Shown here: positions 10,866 to 22,660 of the stretch, in pieces
Layout of the letters: the number at the start of each line of letters is the position of its first letter
Position numbering within the stretch: the stretch's first letter is position 1
From: Glebionis coronaria
Lineage: Eukaryota > Streptophyta > Magnoliopsida > Asterales > Asteraceae
NCBI GenBank assembly: GCA_025667525.1
Contig: CM046877.1
Location: 298,774,364-298,838,363 of the forward strand
Direction of reading: 5' to 3'
DNA length: 64,000 bases
The notes under the pieces: model-generated
Seen by the model: the letters and a program-made list of their open reading frames with translations, nothing else
Databases searched by the model: none
What the model was told of the DNA's origin: nothing
Made by a program: the position numbers and the translations under genes

Positions 10866-11231
10866 CATCGCATTGAGTGCGATGGTACCACTGCGATGGC
10901 TCCATTGCGATGGGTACCATCGCGATGGGTCATCATGATACGATGGACTCTTCTTGTTTAGACTGCGATGGGTCCATCTTGACTGCGATGGACTCAAAGT
11001 TTTGGGCTTCGATGGTATGTTGCTTAAACAGACTGCGATGGCTTGGTTAAGTCATTACGATGGGTTCAAACAAGTTACATTGCGATGGACATAAATCTTT
11101 TTAGACTACGATGGGTTTAAAAAGATTGATTGTTGCGATGGATGTGAAGATTGACTACGATGGCATTTTTTTTAGACTCCGATGGGTTTAAAATGTTTGA
11201 CTGCGATGGCTATACTTTTTGACTACGATGC
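10866..11231 (+). repeat. TGCGATGG short-motif array in NA-1
   Basis: About 17 copies of (T/A)GCGATGG or TACGATGG with spacers of 8-35 bp, starting about 435 bp after the PBS. Spacers are unrelated, as in the ATTCCGAT array of solo LTR A. Confidence 0.8.
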
Positions 11232-12739
11232 AGTTTAAAAATTACATGACCATGGCCATGAAGTTTAGTCTTAACAATTGACCGAAACCAACACAACCGA
11301 GTCAACTCGCTAATTACCGAGTTGACTTAGTTAACTCACTGAGTCTGACTCAACTGCCAACCTTATATCACCACAACACCATCCATCTAATCCTAATTCC
11401 CTTCGTCACTTAATCCTCATCTAGACTCAAACAAACAGAAAAGTAAATGATCTCGGATAGTTATTTCGTGTGTTTCAATAAATCATGAAGTTCAAATACA
11501 CGAAACACTAAAATCATCATAGATCTATTTTTTTAAGGAAAACCCTCATTTAATTTTCGAAATGAAACAAGATTTATAACAAAATAGTTATGATCTATTT
11601 GTTTCTTTCGTTGATTATCAACATGTAATCTTACCCGAGAACATCAAATTGATCTTGAAGATACGACCTTCGTTCTTCATGGATTAATCATATGGATTGC
11701 TATGATTTATTTGGAGACGCTGTTTTGAGATTAAAGATGGTGATGTTAGATGAGGAGATGACGTGATATGATGGGGGACGGATTAAACGAGGTGGGGGGT
11801 GTGAGAGAGGAGTTTGGTGAGGGACGGTGTAAGTTATGGGATTAGGGTTAGTTATAACCTAATTTTAAGGTGTGATGATGGACCAGGTTCTAAACATTGC
11901 ATATTGGGCCATGGACTCGATTTTTTAACATTGCAAAATGGGCTGAAGTGAATTTGGACTAAATTCGGTTTGAACGTTTGACATGGATGAAACATTAGTT
12001 TTGTTATAATGATACATTTTTATTTTTTAAAATTTTTATCATTTATTGAATTTAATGTTTAATTTTTCGTGACTCCATCGAGACATCGTGACGAGACAAG
12101 ATGACGAGACTAAGTGATAAAATTTATTTGAGACGAGACCAAGAAAAAATGGGCGATTTTTTTTAGTGACTACAAATTTTTTGGATCGGGTATTAATTAT
12201 TTGAAGATGAAGACGGAATTTCCGAAGGCGTGTATTTATTTTATCTTTCAAAAATAACTTGCTCGTTCTTAATCTTAGAATGAATACTTATTTATCTAGT
12301 TTCCGGGTTCGGGGTGGTTGGTTGATGACTCGGATAACTATCACTTAAAAGGGTTACATTGTTGTACTCAGTGTCACGCGCTTAGTCGACGTGGATAATT
12401 TCAAGAGGTGTTGTGCTTATAGACTTCTTCAGTGATGCATTGAGTACTTAGAGATTTCTCCACCGTTCTTCATTCAACAATAGTGCAAGCTTAAGTCACA
12501 AGATCGAGGGATTCTTATTCAGTTTCACGTTTGATGTATCTGGTTCATTCTATCAGTGGTCACTTCAAATTGCTTTCACGTGGGTTGGTAAAGATAGCCA
12601 TGGAGAGTTTATGAGCAGAGGTTTTTGATCAACAGCTGATTCTCACAAACTATGTAATTCAGCTTATTTATTATTCTCACGAGATTTCAGGTACATGTGC
12701 GTACGATTTATTGATGGTTCCGAGTTTCGAAACCATAAA

Positions 12740-13653
12740 GGGGGAAGAAGAAGACACATTGAACGCACAACGAGTACACGTGATGAACTTCATACCTTCT
12801 TTTGATTTGAAGACATTCCGGGATGACATTTGTCATAGCCGCAGAGAAAATCAGTGTTTTAACTCGTGGCGTTATCAATCTCTAAACGGTACACAACTGA
12901 TTCGATGTTTAATTGTTTGGTTGTTGTAATTATTCATCATCATTATCCTATATGCATTCCCGGGACTTAATTGACTCTGGTGCATCTCCGGAAGAAGATA
13001 TGTGCATTTCCGGGACTTAATTGACTCTGGTGTTACGATGTCAACTTCATGAATGGGCTAAAGTGTCTACTTCAGTATTTGAGCTTCATACTTGGGATTG
13101 ATTTATTTTCTTCAACTATGTGGGGGAAGAAATGTCTTGATTCTTTCTGGTATGCATAACTTGAACTCTCAGGGGGAAGAAAAATTCAGAAGAATTATTC
13201 AAGCGTGAGAAGAAAAGTTGTTGATCTACTTGGTGTACCCCTTACTTTCAATCCCTTTTAGCAACGTTATCATGTTATATGATGGGATTTGCTTGTTAGA
13301 TTCCGCTGTGCGCTTAATCATTCTAAGCTTTATTGAAAGCTTTGAAGTTGCTTACGAGGATTGTCGGATTAGGGGGAAGCTATTTAAAAGCTTCTACATC
13401 AAGTTTATGTGGCATGAATTAGGGGGAAGTTAATTCAGAAGCTTCTCCTTAACCAGAAGTGTATGGGTTACTTAGCTCGTGCCGTTACAGTATTTCTTCT
13501 ACAAGTTACTTTAAAGATGAGTCGTTTGAAGACGAAGGCCTCAGAAGACTTCATCAGCATTGGACGCTTCATGAAAGCTCTTATTCTTAATCATTATGTA
13601 CTTGTTAGGAAGAATATTGTAAGGAATTCTACACGTCGTCCCATGGGGGAAGA
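12740..13653 (+). repeat. Six GGGGGAAG polypurine tracts in NA-1
   Basis: The 8-mer GGGGGAAG occurs at 12740, 13132, 13172, 13372, 13422 and 13645. Only the last adjoins the 3' LTR and is the expected PPT. The others are internal, in the last 900 bp. Confidence 0.8.
12951..13032 (+). repeat. Direct repeat in NA-1 interior
   Basis: A segment of about 30 bp containing CCGGGACTTAATTGACTCTG occurs at 12951-12982 and 13001-13032, separated by about 18 bp. Confidence 0.8.
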
Positions 13654-14333
13654 TTGTTGGAAATTCACTTTATGTGACGACATTTAAGAATTCCCATTAG
13701 TTATCATAGTCACACACGCTTAGACTAGACTAGGTTCAATGTATAGTTAAGTGTATGGTGTGTGACTATATATACCCCTCCTAGGATTCCAAGGAGGGGT
13801 GTTGATTATGTTTCTTTTTCATTTTCTATTACATTTTCTTTCTTTCTCTTTATACACACAACCACTCTCTCTCTCTAAGCTTCAACAATGGCTTCCACCA
13901 CCGTCTACCACCATGTTAGACCACCAGATTAGCAAATAGCAAATCCACATTCTTGATGTTCTTAAGCAAAATTGGGCATTTGCTTAATACTTGATGTTAT
14001 CCCTTAATTCCTTCCAGATTTAAGATTAAGGTGAGACTAAACATAACCCCACCCTTAAACTTGCCACCTCAACAACACACAAGTCACATGATAACCCCCA
14101 TGCATACGTTTTGCAGAAAATGCCAAAAGTGCCAGAAGATCCAACCATCCTTGTTTAGCTTTATTCCTAAGTTTCATTCTTGGCCTTTAGATGAAATTTC
14201 ACCTTGCCAGCAACAATAAAACGCCAAATTCAGTCACATGATCAACAAGATATTCAACCTTTCAAAGGGAATTTTGGGGACTTCATCAACATTGGGGTTA
14301 CGTTTTTATGCATTCAGTAGTTCATTTGTATCC

Positions 14334-14340
14334 TATATAA
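14334..14340 (+). promoter_or_regulatory. TATA box of the Athila-1 5' LTR
   Basis: TATATAA within TCCTATATAAGG..TAGGA. The 3' LTR copy is at 26803-26809. It sits upstream of the GCTTAT-rich R-U5 region. Confidence 0.65.
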
Positions 14341-17214
14341 GGCATAGGACCCTTTTCATTTACATTTGCTCTTGATTTTTCCTTTGTTCAAGTTCTGTAA
14401 ATCATTTGTCATTATTGAATGAAAAGTGTTTGAATCTTTGAAGAGAAACCAAGTGCCAATCTTATTTACTGCTTGTTTATGTTTAATGTTTGCTAAAACT
14501 GAATCTCAAAATGTTTTCTTAAGCTTTGTGCAAGAAATTGCATAAAGTCCTAAAAACTTGATATTTTGCTAAGTCCTTGGTACACATTGGAATTCTTGGG
14601 CTATAAGTGGATCATAGCATCCTGATATTGTGATATCAAGGTGTTGTGAGGCTTATAACTTGGGGATAATCAAGTGTGGGGTACAAGGGTTGCATTAATC
14701 AAGGATTTGTCACTTTCTGATTTTGATATTTTTGCTTCTAACTTTGTTGGATCTTAGCAGGGTTGTTTGTGGAAGCTTGTGCTTGTTCTTCCTAGCACAT
14801 AAGCTCAAACATTCGTGGGTGTGGATGTACATCCATGAGGTTTGAACCTTTCTCCCCAAAATCTGCTTTAGTACTTGATTTTTGGTGATTTTTTGTTCTG
14901 CTTGTGTTCTTGTGAAATTTGTGGCTTAATCTTGCTTGATACTGCATAATATAACTATTATTGTGTTTTATTGGGCTTGGGTAACCTTGGAATACACTTA
15001 TACTTGTTTAAATTGTGATTTGAAAAAGATAAGGGGTGTTTGGGATTATCTGTTTAAGTGCATAGATTGTTATTGTGTTGTTGGAAAGAGTTGTTCATTG
15101 TTGGTATTTGTTATTCACTTGGTTGTGTGCTAAAACCTGCAAGTTTTCAGTCTTATAACCTCAAATTAAAGATTGTGCTATAACTCACTTGTTTTGACTG
15201 ATTTTGACCTAAGATTTTGGAAATACCTAGAGTATATGCATGTTTAGGGCTAAAAGGTGTTAAATCGAAGTTTGTGTAACTTGATTTGAAGATTTGAGTG
15301 TTTAAAATTGGCTTGGTGGTCAAGTATATCAGCAAAGTGAAAAATCTGCTTGTTTAGTGTTCATCAGTAAATATTTTGTGCTTGAATCTTGATTTAGGCC
15401 TTAAACCAATGAATGTAACTTGTTAATTCATGTTCATTTGAATTAATTGTAGCTTGTGTATGCTTTTGGTGCAATTTGGTTGGCTGAATTTTGCTTAAAC
15501 AACTTATTAAGTTCATAACTGCTTATTGTTCATGTCTGTGTGAGATCTGGTGATAAATTGAATTAACTGCACTAATTGGCTGATTGGAAGTGTGATTTCT
15601 TTGTTGTTTCTGACTCCTTGTGATTCACTGATTACAAGGGTGCCTTGTTTGTAACTTGAATCTAACAAAAAGTCACTAAAGACAAAAAGTCAAGAAAATC
15701 AAGCAGTGGGAAAAGTTCCACTGCTCAACACCCAAAACTAGCCCCTGCTAGTGTTAATTCTCTTTCAGCTTATTTATAACCCAATTTGGCTTATCCAGAC
15801 TTGCAAAAACTTATTTTTTGTGATAGATCTTCCTCATTTGACCCATTTATTTGATCTGGAACTTATCAGACCTTGGCTTTGACTTTTTGCTAGAAAACTC
15901 ATAAGGTTGACTTTAAATTAAGTGCGTATCTGCTTATTTCAGCTTATTGAGTGTGCTTATTGAAAAACTTTTTGTTGATTAAGCTTAGTTAAGTAATTTA
16001 AAAGCTTTTGAAAGTTGAATCATCTCTTGGGGTGGCCTAGAACTCGAAAACGACTATTTTGTCATTTTGTGAAGATAGCTTTTAGCTTATTCAGGCTTAT
16101 TCCTTGTGCTTTTCACAATTTTCTTTTTACAGATCTCTTAAGTAACTCAAAAGAAGCTTGTGTGTCAAATTTGAGCTTATGGCATCAACTTATAGCTTAA
16201 TGGGCCAAAAAGCCCATTAAGAATAAGCTGCTTTGAAATAAGCTAGCTTAAACACATTTTCAGCTTTTGGGCCTTCAGAGGTTTGTTCTTAAAATCAAAT
16301 TTAGAGTCAGATAGGAGCTTTTGGGCTTATTTGGACAACATTTTTCTTATTGGGCCTTAAATAACCCATTAAGGGGTCTGTTTGGATTTTTAGCCCATTT
16401 CTAGGCCCAATAGGGGTATTTTTGTAATTTAAACTTCATTTCTGTATTATTTAGGTTAAAATAAGCTAGTTTGCAATTATTTAGAATTTTTTATAAATTT
16501 TGGATTTTTATTAATATTTTATTATTATTTTATTATTAAAAATTAAAATTTAGATTTTTCAAAGTTTTTTATTTTTCTTAGTTCAAATACATTAAGTTAG
16601 AAATTTTACAATTTTTTAGAATATTTTTATTGTCATTAGATTAATTTTTAGAATTATCTTAAGTTTTAATAGTTTTTAATTGTTTTAAAATAGTTTTATT
16701 TAATTTTAAAACTTTCAAAAATAGTTTTAAATTTAGTTAAGTCATTTTAGAGGTTTACAAGTGAAAAAATCTCATTTTGGGTTTTTTTTTAATTAAATTG
16801 ATTTTTTGGGCTTTAATTAGCATTCAAAAATTTTTATTTAATTAAATAAAAGGTTTGAGTGATTTTTGATTTTTTGTAAACTCTAATTACATTTTTAGGA
16901 TTTATTGCAATTTTCTAGGAATTTTTAGGGTAAATTTTTTATTTTGTCACTTTTTACGGTTTTACGTGTACGACTATTCGTCTTAGTGTAATCCACTATC
17001 GTAACCGTCATTCTCTTCTAATCTTTTCTTCTTTTCATTTCTCATCAATATAATAAAAAAAGTTAATCATCTCTTAATACAACGCACTTGCCTCCTTGGG
17101 AAACGAACTTGAACTTCATTGGTCATCAGTGTTTGGTTTTCCTAAACCGACACTTAATAGTTTCCCTATTTTGCTCTCTTTTCCTAATGAGTAGTAAAAA
17201 CTTCTACATCATTT

Positions 17215-17232
17215 TGGTGCCGCTACCGGGTA
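17215..17232 (+). promoter_or_regulatory. Athila-1 primer binding site, Asp-tRNA type
   Basis: TGGTGCCGCTACCGGGTA, 3 nt (TTT) after the LTR. It has three differences from the Athila-2 site TGGCGCCGCTGCCGGGGA, which may reflect decay. Confidence 0.85.
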
Positions 17233-17957
17233 GGCGTGTTGTGTTTTGATTTGGAAATTGTTGTTTTTATATATAGCCATAATATCTATTTGTATTAGTA
17301 GCACTCTACTAATACGTATTATCGGTTTTCGTTTTTTTTGTGAATACTATTACTATATTGTATACGTAGAACAATAAATTCACAAGTACTCCAAAAGTGT
17401 GAAAACACAACCTTGATTGGGAGGTCATTACTCAACCATTGTATTCGAATCTCAAACGATAAATCAAAGGCAAAATAGATAAATACTTTCGTGAAGCTTA
17501 ATTTTCAAAATCACAAACTATAAGGTGGGTATAAGGCGGGTATTATAAAATATACCCTAAGGAAAAAGGCTCTTAAGTGCTTCGTGCCACCTCGTTTCCC
17601 CGCTTGCTTGTGAGTGTTTAGATAAAAAGGGCTAATCGAGGGTTTGCCAACCAAAGTATTATCTAAGTATCATATATATTTTCTTGGTTTCATTTGATTA
17701 AACCCTCTTGAACGTTTTGGTGTTCTACCGACGTTCTAAAGTCATCGAAGGCGTTCACTTTACGTGATCGTTTTCATTCCTTGAGGCTTCTTTAATCAAG
17801 AGATTTGATTAAGGAGGAGATTTGTAGATTTTTGTCTACTTAATACAATCACAAAAATCCAAAAAAGGTAAAAACAATCAAAAACCACAAAAAATTGGAA
17901 AATACAAAACACCAAAAGGAATCTTCTTTGCTCATCCTCACGTTGTACGTGACGTTT
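17233..17957 (+). other. Athila-1 5' leader
   Basis: Untranslated leader of about 725 bp. Its region 17500-17620 is the block shared with the X leaders (see 40-760). No ORF. Confidence 0.75.
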
Positions 17958-19632
17958 ACGTAAACTCTCAACCAAGCAAGACGTACACGTAAACGTAGAA
18001 ACCGAAAGGAGTCAACACCTACTCTTAATCTTTCCAGTGAGGAGTCTCCTATTGACGAACCTATCTTAAGAGAGGAACCAACCATGGCGAATCGAACTAT
18101 GATGGAGTTACTTCAAGCACCCACCGAGGGTTATGGAGAGGCTACTGTGATTCCCGCTATCCTTTCGGATAATTTTGAAGTGAAAACAGGTTTGTTGTCG
18201 ATGATCCAAAACAACAAATTTCGTGGTGATGAAAAGGACAACCCGCACAACCATATCCGCCAATTCAATCGTCTTACCTCCACTTGCAAATTTAAGGATG
18301 TTGCTAATGACTCGATTAAGATGATGATTTTTCCGTATTCCTTAGCGGGGCCCGCTAAAATTTTGTTGAGAAAGAGCCACCCAATTCTATATTGACGTGG
18401 AAGGATGTCGTATCTAAGTTTTTGAACCAAATTTTCCCGCCCTCTAAGAATACGCATTTGAAAAACGAGATTTCAAAATTTTCACAAGAATTTAATGAGA
18501 GTTTTTCAACGGCTTGGAATAGGTTTAAGGAAATGTTACATGAGTGTCCTCATCACGGTTTTTCCATCTTGCATCAAATTGACACGTTTTACAATGGATT
18601 GAATGATCATGAAAGGGATTATCTAAATGCCGTCGCGGGTGGTAATTATTTGTGTAAAACGGTTGAGGAAGCGTTGTTGATAACTGAGAATAGATCTAAG
18701 GTGTATAGTCCTCGTAACACATCGAGTGTTCGTAAGGCTTCATCTTCGGCTTCACCTTCTTTGTCTAATACCATCGATTCTTGCCAAATTGAGGCGAACA
18801 TGGAAAACAAAATCATTGATAAGCTTAAAGGACTTTTAATTGAATTCAAAGTTGGAGAACAAAGTGCTCCCGCTACGGTTAAAGCGGTTGAGGTTTCATG
18901 TATGTATTGTGGTGGAGGTCATGATTTCTCCGAGTGCATTACCAACGGTGGTAACACTTCGAGTGCCTACGCGGCCACGGGAACTTACAACTAAAACGGT
19001 CAAGTTACCCGCTCTAATCAATCGACTCCACCGGGTTTTTCTCCCAATCAAAATGCTAACAACAACTATCGAAACAATCAAGTTCGTTTTAAAAAAAATT
19101 ACAAAGGAAACTATGGGAATCAAGGGGCTAATAATCAAGTTTCAAACAAAAATCAAAACAATGATTTTCAAAACAACAACAAGGGTTTGCAAACTTTGAA
19201 AGATCTTCCAAATGAATTTGTTGAATACGCTAATGGAAACGATGCTAGGTTCGACAACATTCAAAGAGAAATCATTAGCCTAAGATCCGAGTTTAAGAAC
19301 GACTTGAAGAAGGAGTTGAAAAAAGAGTTAGCAAATGAGCTTAAAATCCATACAAACAAAATGGAAGGGAATGTAACTAGGTTGCAACAAAACCAAAAAA
19401 AATGGAACAAGGGCAACATGAAATAAAACAAGAGATGATTAAGGCCGAGAAGAGGCAATCCATGTTTAAGGAAAAAATTTCATCCATGTTTGAGGCTATT
19501 ATTTGCAAACCGTCTTCGAGTAGTCTTCCTAGCAACACCGTATCGAACCCTAAGGGAGAGATGAAAGTGATTACCTCACGTAGTGGTAAGACACTTAAGG
19601 AACCGACTCCTCAACCAATTGCTCCTACGTAG
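17958..19632 (+). pseudogene. gag: Athila-1 gag (degenerate)
   Basis: Capsid precursor of an Athila-type element. The Athila-2 start codon context is altered here, so the start is lost. Recognisable blocks are MMELLQAPTEGYGEA, DEKDNPHNHIRQFNRLT and ECPHHGFSILHQIDTFYNGL. A CCHC zinc knuckle CMYCGGGHDFSEC follows (C-x2-C-x3-H-x4-C) for RNA binding. Then comes a charged coiled-coil-like Lys/Glu stretch (19270-19440). Breaks: a frameshift near 18390, a stop at 18992 where Athila-2 has CAA, a frameshift near 19410 and a stop at 19630. It cannot make a full capsid protein. Confidence 0.88.
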
Positions 19633-19656
19633 GATGCAATTGAGGAAGAACCCGAG

Positions 19657-20442
19657 GTGGTGGTCGAAAAGGAGCATGTCCCAATCCCACGAAGTACCGC
19701 TCATGCCACACCTACGGTTGACCCATTACCACATTTGGAACCCGAGATTCCAAAGGCTATGCCTATTCCTCAATCCACACCACCTTTGTCCTATCTATCG
19801 AGACTTAGAAAGGAGAAACGTCAAGAGCGCGATAACTACCAATTTGAGCTTTTTATGAAAATGTTTCGTGACATTCATTTTAATGTGAGATTTGCCGATG
19901 CTTTGGTCATGATGCCTCGATTTTCCGCTAACTTCAAGAGTATGTTGAACAACAAGGAGAAATTGCAACAATTGTCTAGTTGTTCATCGGTTTATCTTAA
20001 CCGCATACCTCAAAAAGTTGGTGATCCTGTTAAATTCTTGATTCCTTGTGAAATCCAAGATATGGAAGAATGATATGCCTTGGCTGATCTTGGTGCTAGT
20101 ATTAACTTGATGCCACTTGCAATCTTCAGGTCGCTCAATCTTCCTAATCTTACTCCTTCACTAATGTCTATCGAGTTGGCCGACCATTCCACGATTCCCG
20201 CATGTGGATTGGCGGAAGACGTTTTTGTGAAAGTGGGAAAGTTCTATTATCCGGTAGACTTTATCGTTGTCGATATTCCCACGGATCCTCAAGTTCCTCT
20301 CATTTTAGGTCGTTCATTTTTAGATACGTCTATGGCTTTAATTGATGTGCATGCTAGAAAGATCACCTTACGTTTCAACGACGAGGAACTTGTTATAAAC
20401 GCAAATCAAAATTCTCAAATTTCTCATGTTTATTCTTTGTAA
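19657..20442 (+). pseudogene. pol: Athila-1 gag-protease junction and protease
   Basis: The first half continues the Pro-rich linker (PRSTAHATPTVDPLPHLE) and the conserved FMKMFRDIHFNVRFADAL segment. The aspartic protease follows with DLGASINLMP as its active site and VPLILGRSFLDT as the flap-like end, the usual Athila form. A stop at 20071 separates the two halves in one frame. The protease would release Gag and Pol products in the particle. Downstream, 20443-20538 has stops. Confidence 0.85.
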
Positions 20443-20538
20443 CCATAAACCTCGTTGATATGATTTGACGTTGTTTGTGAGGAATTTTCACAAGAAGTTT
20501 TAGGTTTTGGTGAAGATAAAAATAGTGGCAATCCCACT

Positions 20539-21640
20539 ATGTTGGATCCCATTCTTGATAACTTGACACCAACCTTCACTCCATTTGAAGGTGGTGGTTT
20601 TACGTTGGAAGAATTCGATGTTCCATGTACTTGTGACAAAGACCTCGACAATGATGAGGACTTCTCGATTATCAAGGATTTTCTTAACGATTTCTCATTT
20701 CCTCCACCCGAGGAGGTTATGAGTATCGAGCCCAAATCTTCAACTGAGGAACCACCTATCCTCGAGTTGAAAGATTTAACTCCTCACCTTGAATATGTAT
20801 TTTTGGAGGAGGACGACAAGTTGCCGGTTATTATTGCGAATGATCTTTTGGATGATGAAAAAACCGCACTCGTCGATGTTCTAAAGGATCACAAAGGTGA
20901 AATTGCGTGGAAGTTATCCGACGTTAAGGGGATCGATTCCAAATTTTGTACCCACGAAATCTTAATAGAGGAGGATTACAAACCCGCAATCCAATGTCAA
21001 AGGAGGGTGAACCCCAAAATTCATGACGTCATAAAAAAGGAATTCCTAAAACTCCTTGAGGCGGAAATGATTTACCCTATTTCCAATAGCCCTTGGGTGA
21101 GTCCTATCCATTGTGTCCCTAAAAAGGGAGGAATGACCATTGTGCCAAACGATGCCAATGAGTTAATTCCCACTAGACTCGTGACCGGATGGAGAGTGTG
21201 CATTGACTATCGTAGGTTGAATGACGCCACTCGTAAATACCATTTTTCCTTGCCCTTCATGGACCAAATGTTGGAGATGGTTTTTTCGGTTACTTCCAAA
21301 TTCCCATCGATCCTCGTGATCCAGAAAAAACTACGTTTACGTGTCCATATGGAACGTTTGCCTATCGTAGAATGCCATTCGGACTTTGAAATGCACCGGG
21401 AACCTTTCAAAGGTGCCTGATGGCTATTTTTAATGACATGATCGAGAAGACGATGGAAGTCTTCATGGATGACTTTTTCGTGTTTGGTAGTTCGTTCACT
21501 TCGTGTTTGTCGAATCTTGAGATAATGTTGAAGCGTTGTGAGGAAACCAACCTTGTGCTTAATTGGGAAAATGTCATTTTATGGTTAAAAGTGGAATCGT
21601 CTTGGGTCACAAGGTTTCGAAAGCGGGGATTGAGGTAGAT
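20539..21640 (+). pseudogene. pol: Athila-1 reverse transcriptase, catalytic deletion
   Basis: The frame opens with an acidic linker, then IYPISNSPWVSPIHCVPKKG and WRVCIDYRRLNDATRKYHF, both RT motifs. Compared with Athila-2, about 34 bp are missing after 21276. The loss removes the residues just before and into the FLDD catalytic motif and shifts the frame. The following 140 bp translate to unrelated residues until a stop at 21418. RT similarity resumes with MEVFMDDFFVFGSSF (FMDD active site, near 21451-21495) in another frame. This RT cannot be active. Confidence 0.9.
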
Positions 21641-22660
21641 CAAGCTAAGGTAGACGTCATCGCCAAATTATCTCATCCCAAAACCGTTAAGGGAATTAGG
21701 AGTTTCCTAGGCCACGCAGCTTTTATCGTCGATTCATCAAGGATTTTTAAAAAAATTCTCGACCTATTACACATCTCCTTGAAAAAGATGCACGTTTTGT
21801 CTTTGACGAAGATTGTGTACGATCCTTTGAAATCCTTAAGGGGAAACTTACCGAAGCTCCCATTCTTGTTGCTCCCAATTGGAACCTCCCCTTTGAGCTC
21901 ATGTGTGATGCTAGTGACTACGCTATTGGGGCCGTATTGGGGCAACGTCATGAAAAACACTTCTTGCCTATTCACTATGCTAGCAAGACGATGACCGAGG
22001 CTCAACTAAAATACACTACAACGGAAAATGAGTTCCTTTCCGTGGTGTATACATTTGAGAAATTCCGACCTTATCTCATCTTGACTAAATGCATAGTATA
22101 TGCGGATCATTCGGCTATCAAGTATCTTATGGTTAAACAAGATGCAAAGCCGAGATTACTTCGTTGGATTCTCCTCCTTCAAGAATTTGATCACAAAATC
22201 ATTGACAAAAAAGGAGCCGAGAATCTAGCGGCCGATCATCTTTCTCGTTTGGAAGATCCTCACCAAAGTGTTTACGACCCCAAGGAAATCACTGAAACAT
22301 TTCTGCTCGAGACACTTGGTGTAGTGAATTCTAAGCTTGATTCTTCTACCTCATGGTTTGCGGACATCGCAAATTACCATGCAGGCAACTTCATCATCAA
22401 GGGTATGACGACTCAAGAAAAACGAAAATTCTTTCGTGACGTCAAGTTCTATTTTTGGAACGACCCTTACTTGTTTCGAACTTTTGCAGATCAAATTATT
22501 CGACGTTGTGTCTTTTGTACCGAAGCTTCTAACATCCTTAGAGCTTGTCACGAGGGACCCACGGGAGGTCACCACGGTGCTAATCTCACGGCTAAGAAGG
22601 TTTTTGATGCCGGTTTCTTTTGGCCTACTATTTACCGAGATGCACATGAGCTTGTGAAGT
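21641..22660 (+). pseudogene. pol: Athila-1 RNase H and integrase zinc finger
   Basis: RNase H, which removes the RNA strand during cDNA synthesis, shows [15 protein letters not shown] (first Asp), [18 protein letters not shown] (Glu) and [10 protein letters not shown] (Asp). A frameshift near 21720-21900 separates this from the RT end. The segment [10 protein letters not shown] marks the RNase H end. The integrase HHCC-type finger follows: [10 protein letters not shown], then [10 protein letters not shown] at 22666. From 21901 to 22798 the frame is open, the longest intact stretch of Athila-1 pol. Confidence 0.9.

Larger units (their letters stand above)
10134..13949 (+). mobile_element. NA-1: non-autonomous Copia-like LTR element (3,816 bp, TSD TTCTT)
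   Basis: TSD TTCTT at 10129-10133 and 13950-13954. The two LTRs are 295 bp each (10134-10428, 13655-13949) and differ at about 5 positions by eye. The PBS TGGCATCAGAGC at 10431 is one base from the initiator-Met form TGGTATCAGAGC typical of Copia. The PPT before the 3' LTR is GGGGGAAGA. The 3.2-kb interior has no gag or pol similarity and only short chance ORFs (for example 12711-12929), so transposition would need proteins from a relative. Interior features are a TGCGATGG array (10866-11231), a 30-bp direct repeat (12951-13032) and six GGGGGAAG tracts. Confidence 0.92.
9164..17211 (+). mobile_element. Athila-1 5' LTR (interrupted by NA-1)
   Basis: Starts TGATGGGACTG and ends CTACATCA. Removing NA-1 and one TSD leaves about 4,227 bp, close to the 4,242 bp of the Athila-2 5' LTR. 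U3 has two diverged copies of a roughly 150-bp unit (9462-9760). A TATA box TATATAA is at 14334-14340. The R-U5 part (14700-16300) is rich in GCTTAT, and the last 700 bp are very AT-rich. No credible ORF. Confidence 0.92.

Noticed and set aside
18131..18457. Minus-strand ORFs over Athila-1 gag (18131-18457, 18646-18849, 18896-19138)
   Set aside because: Shadows of gag, and equivalent frames in Athila-2 are equally non-specific.
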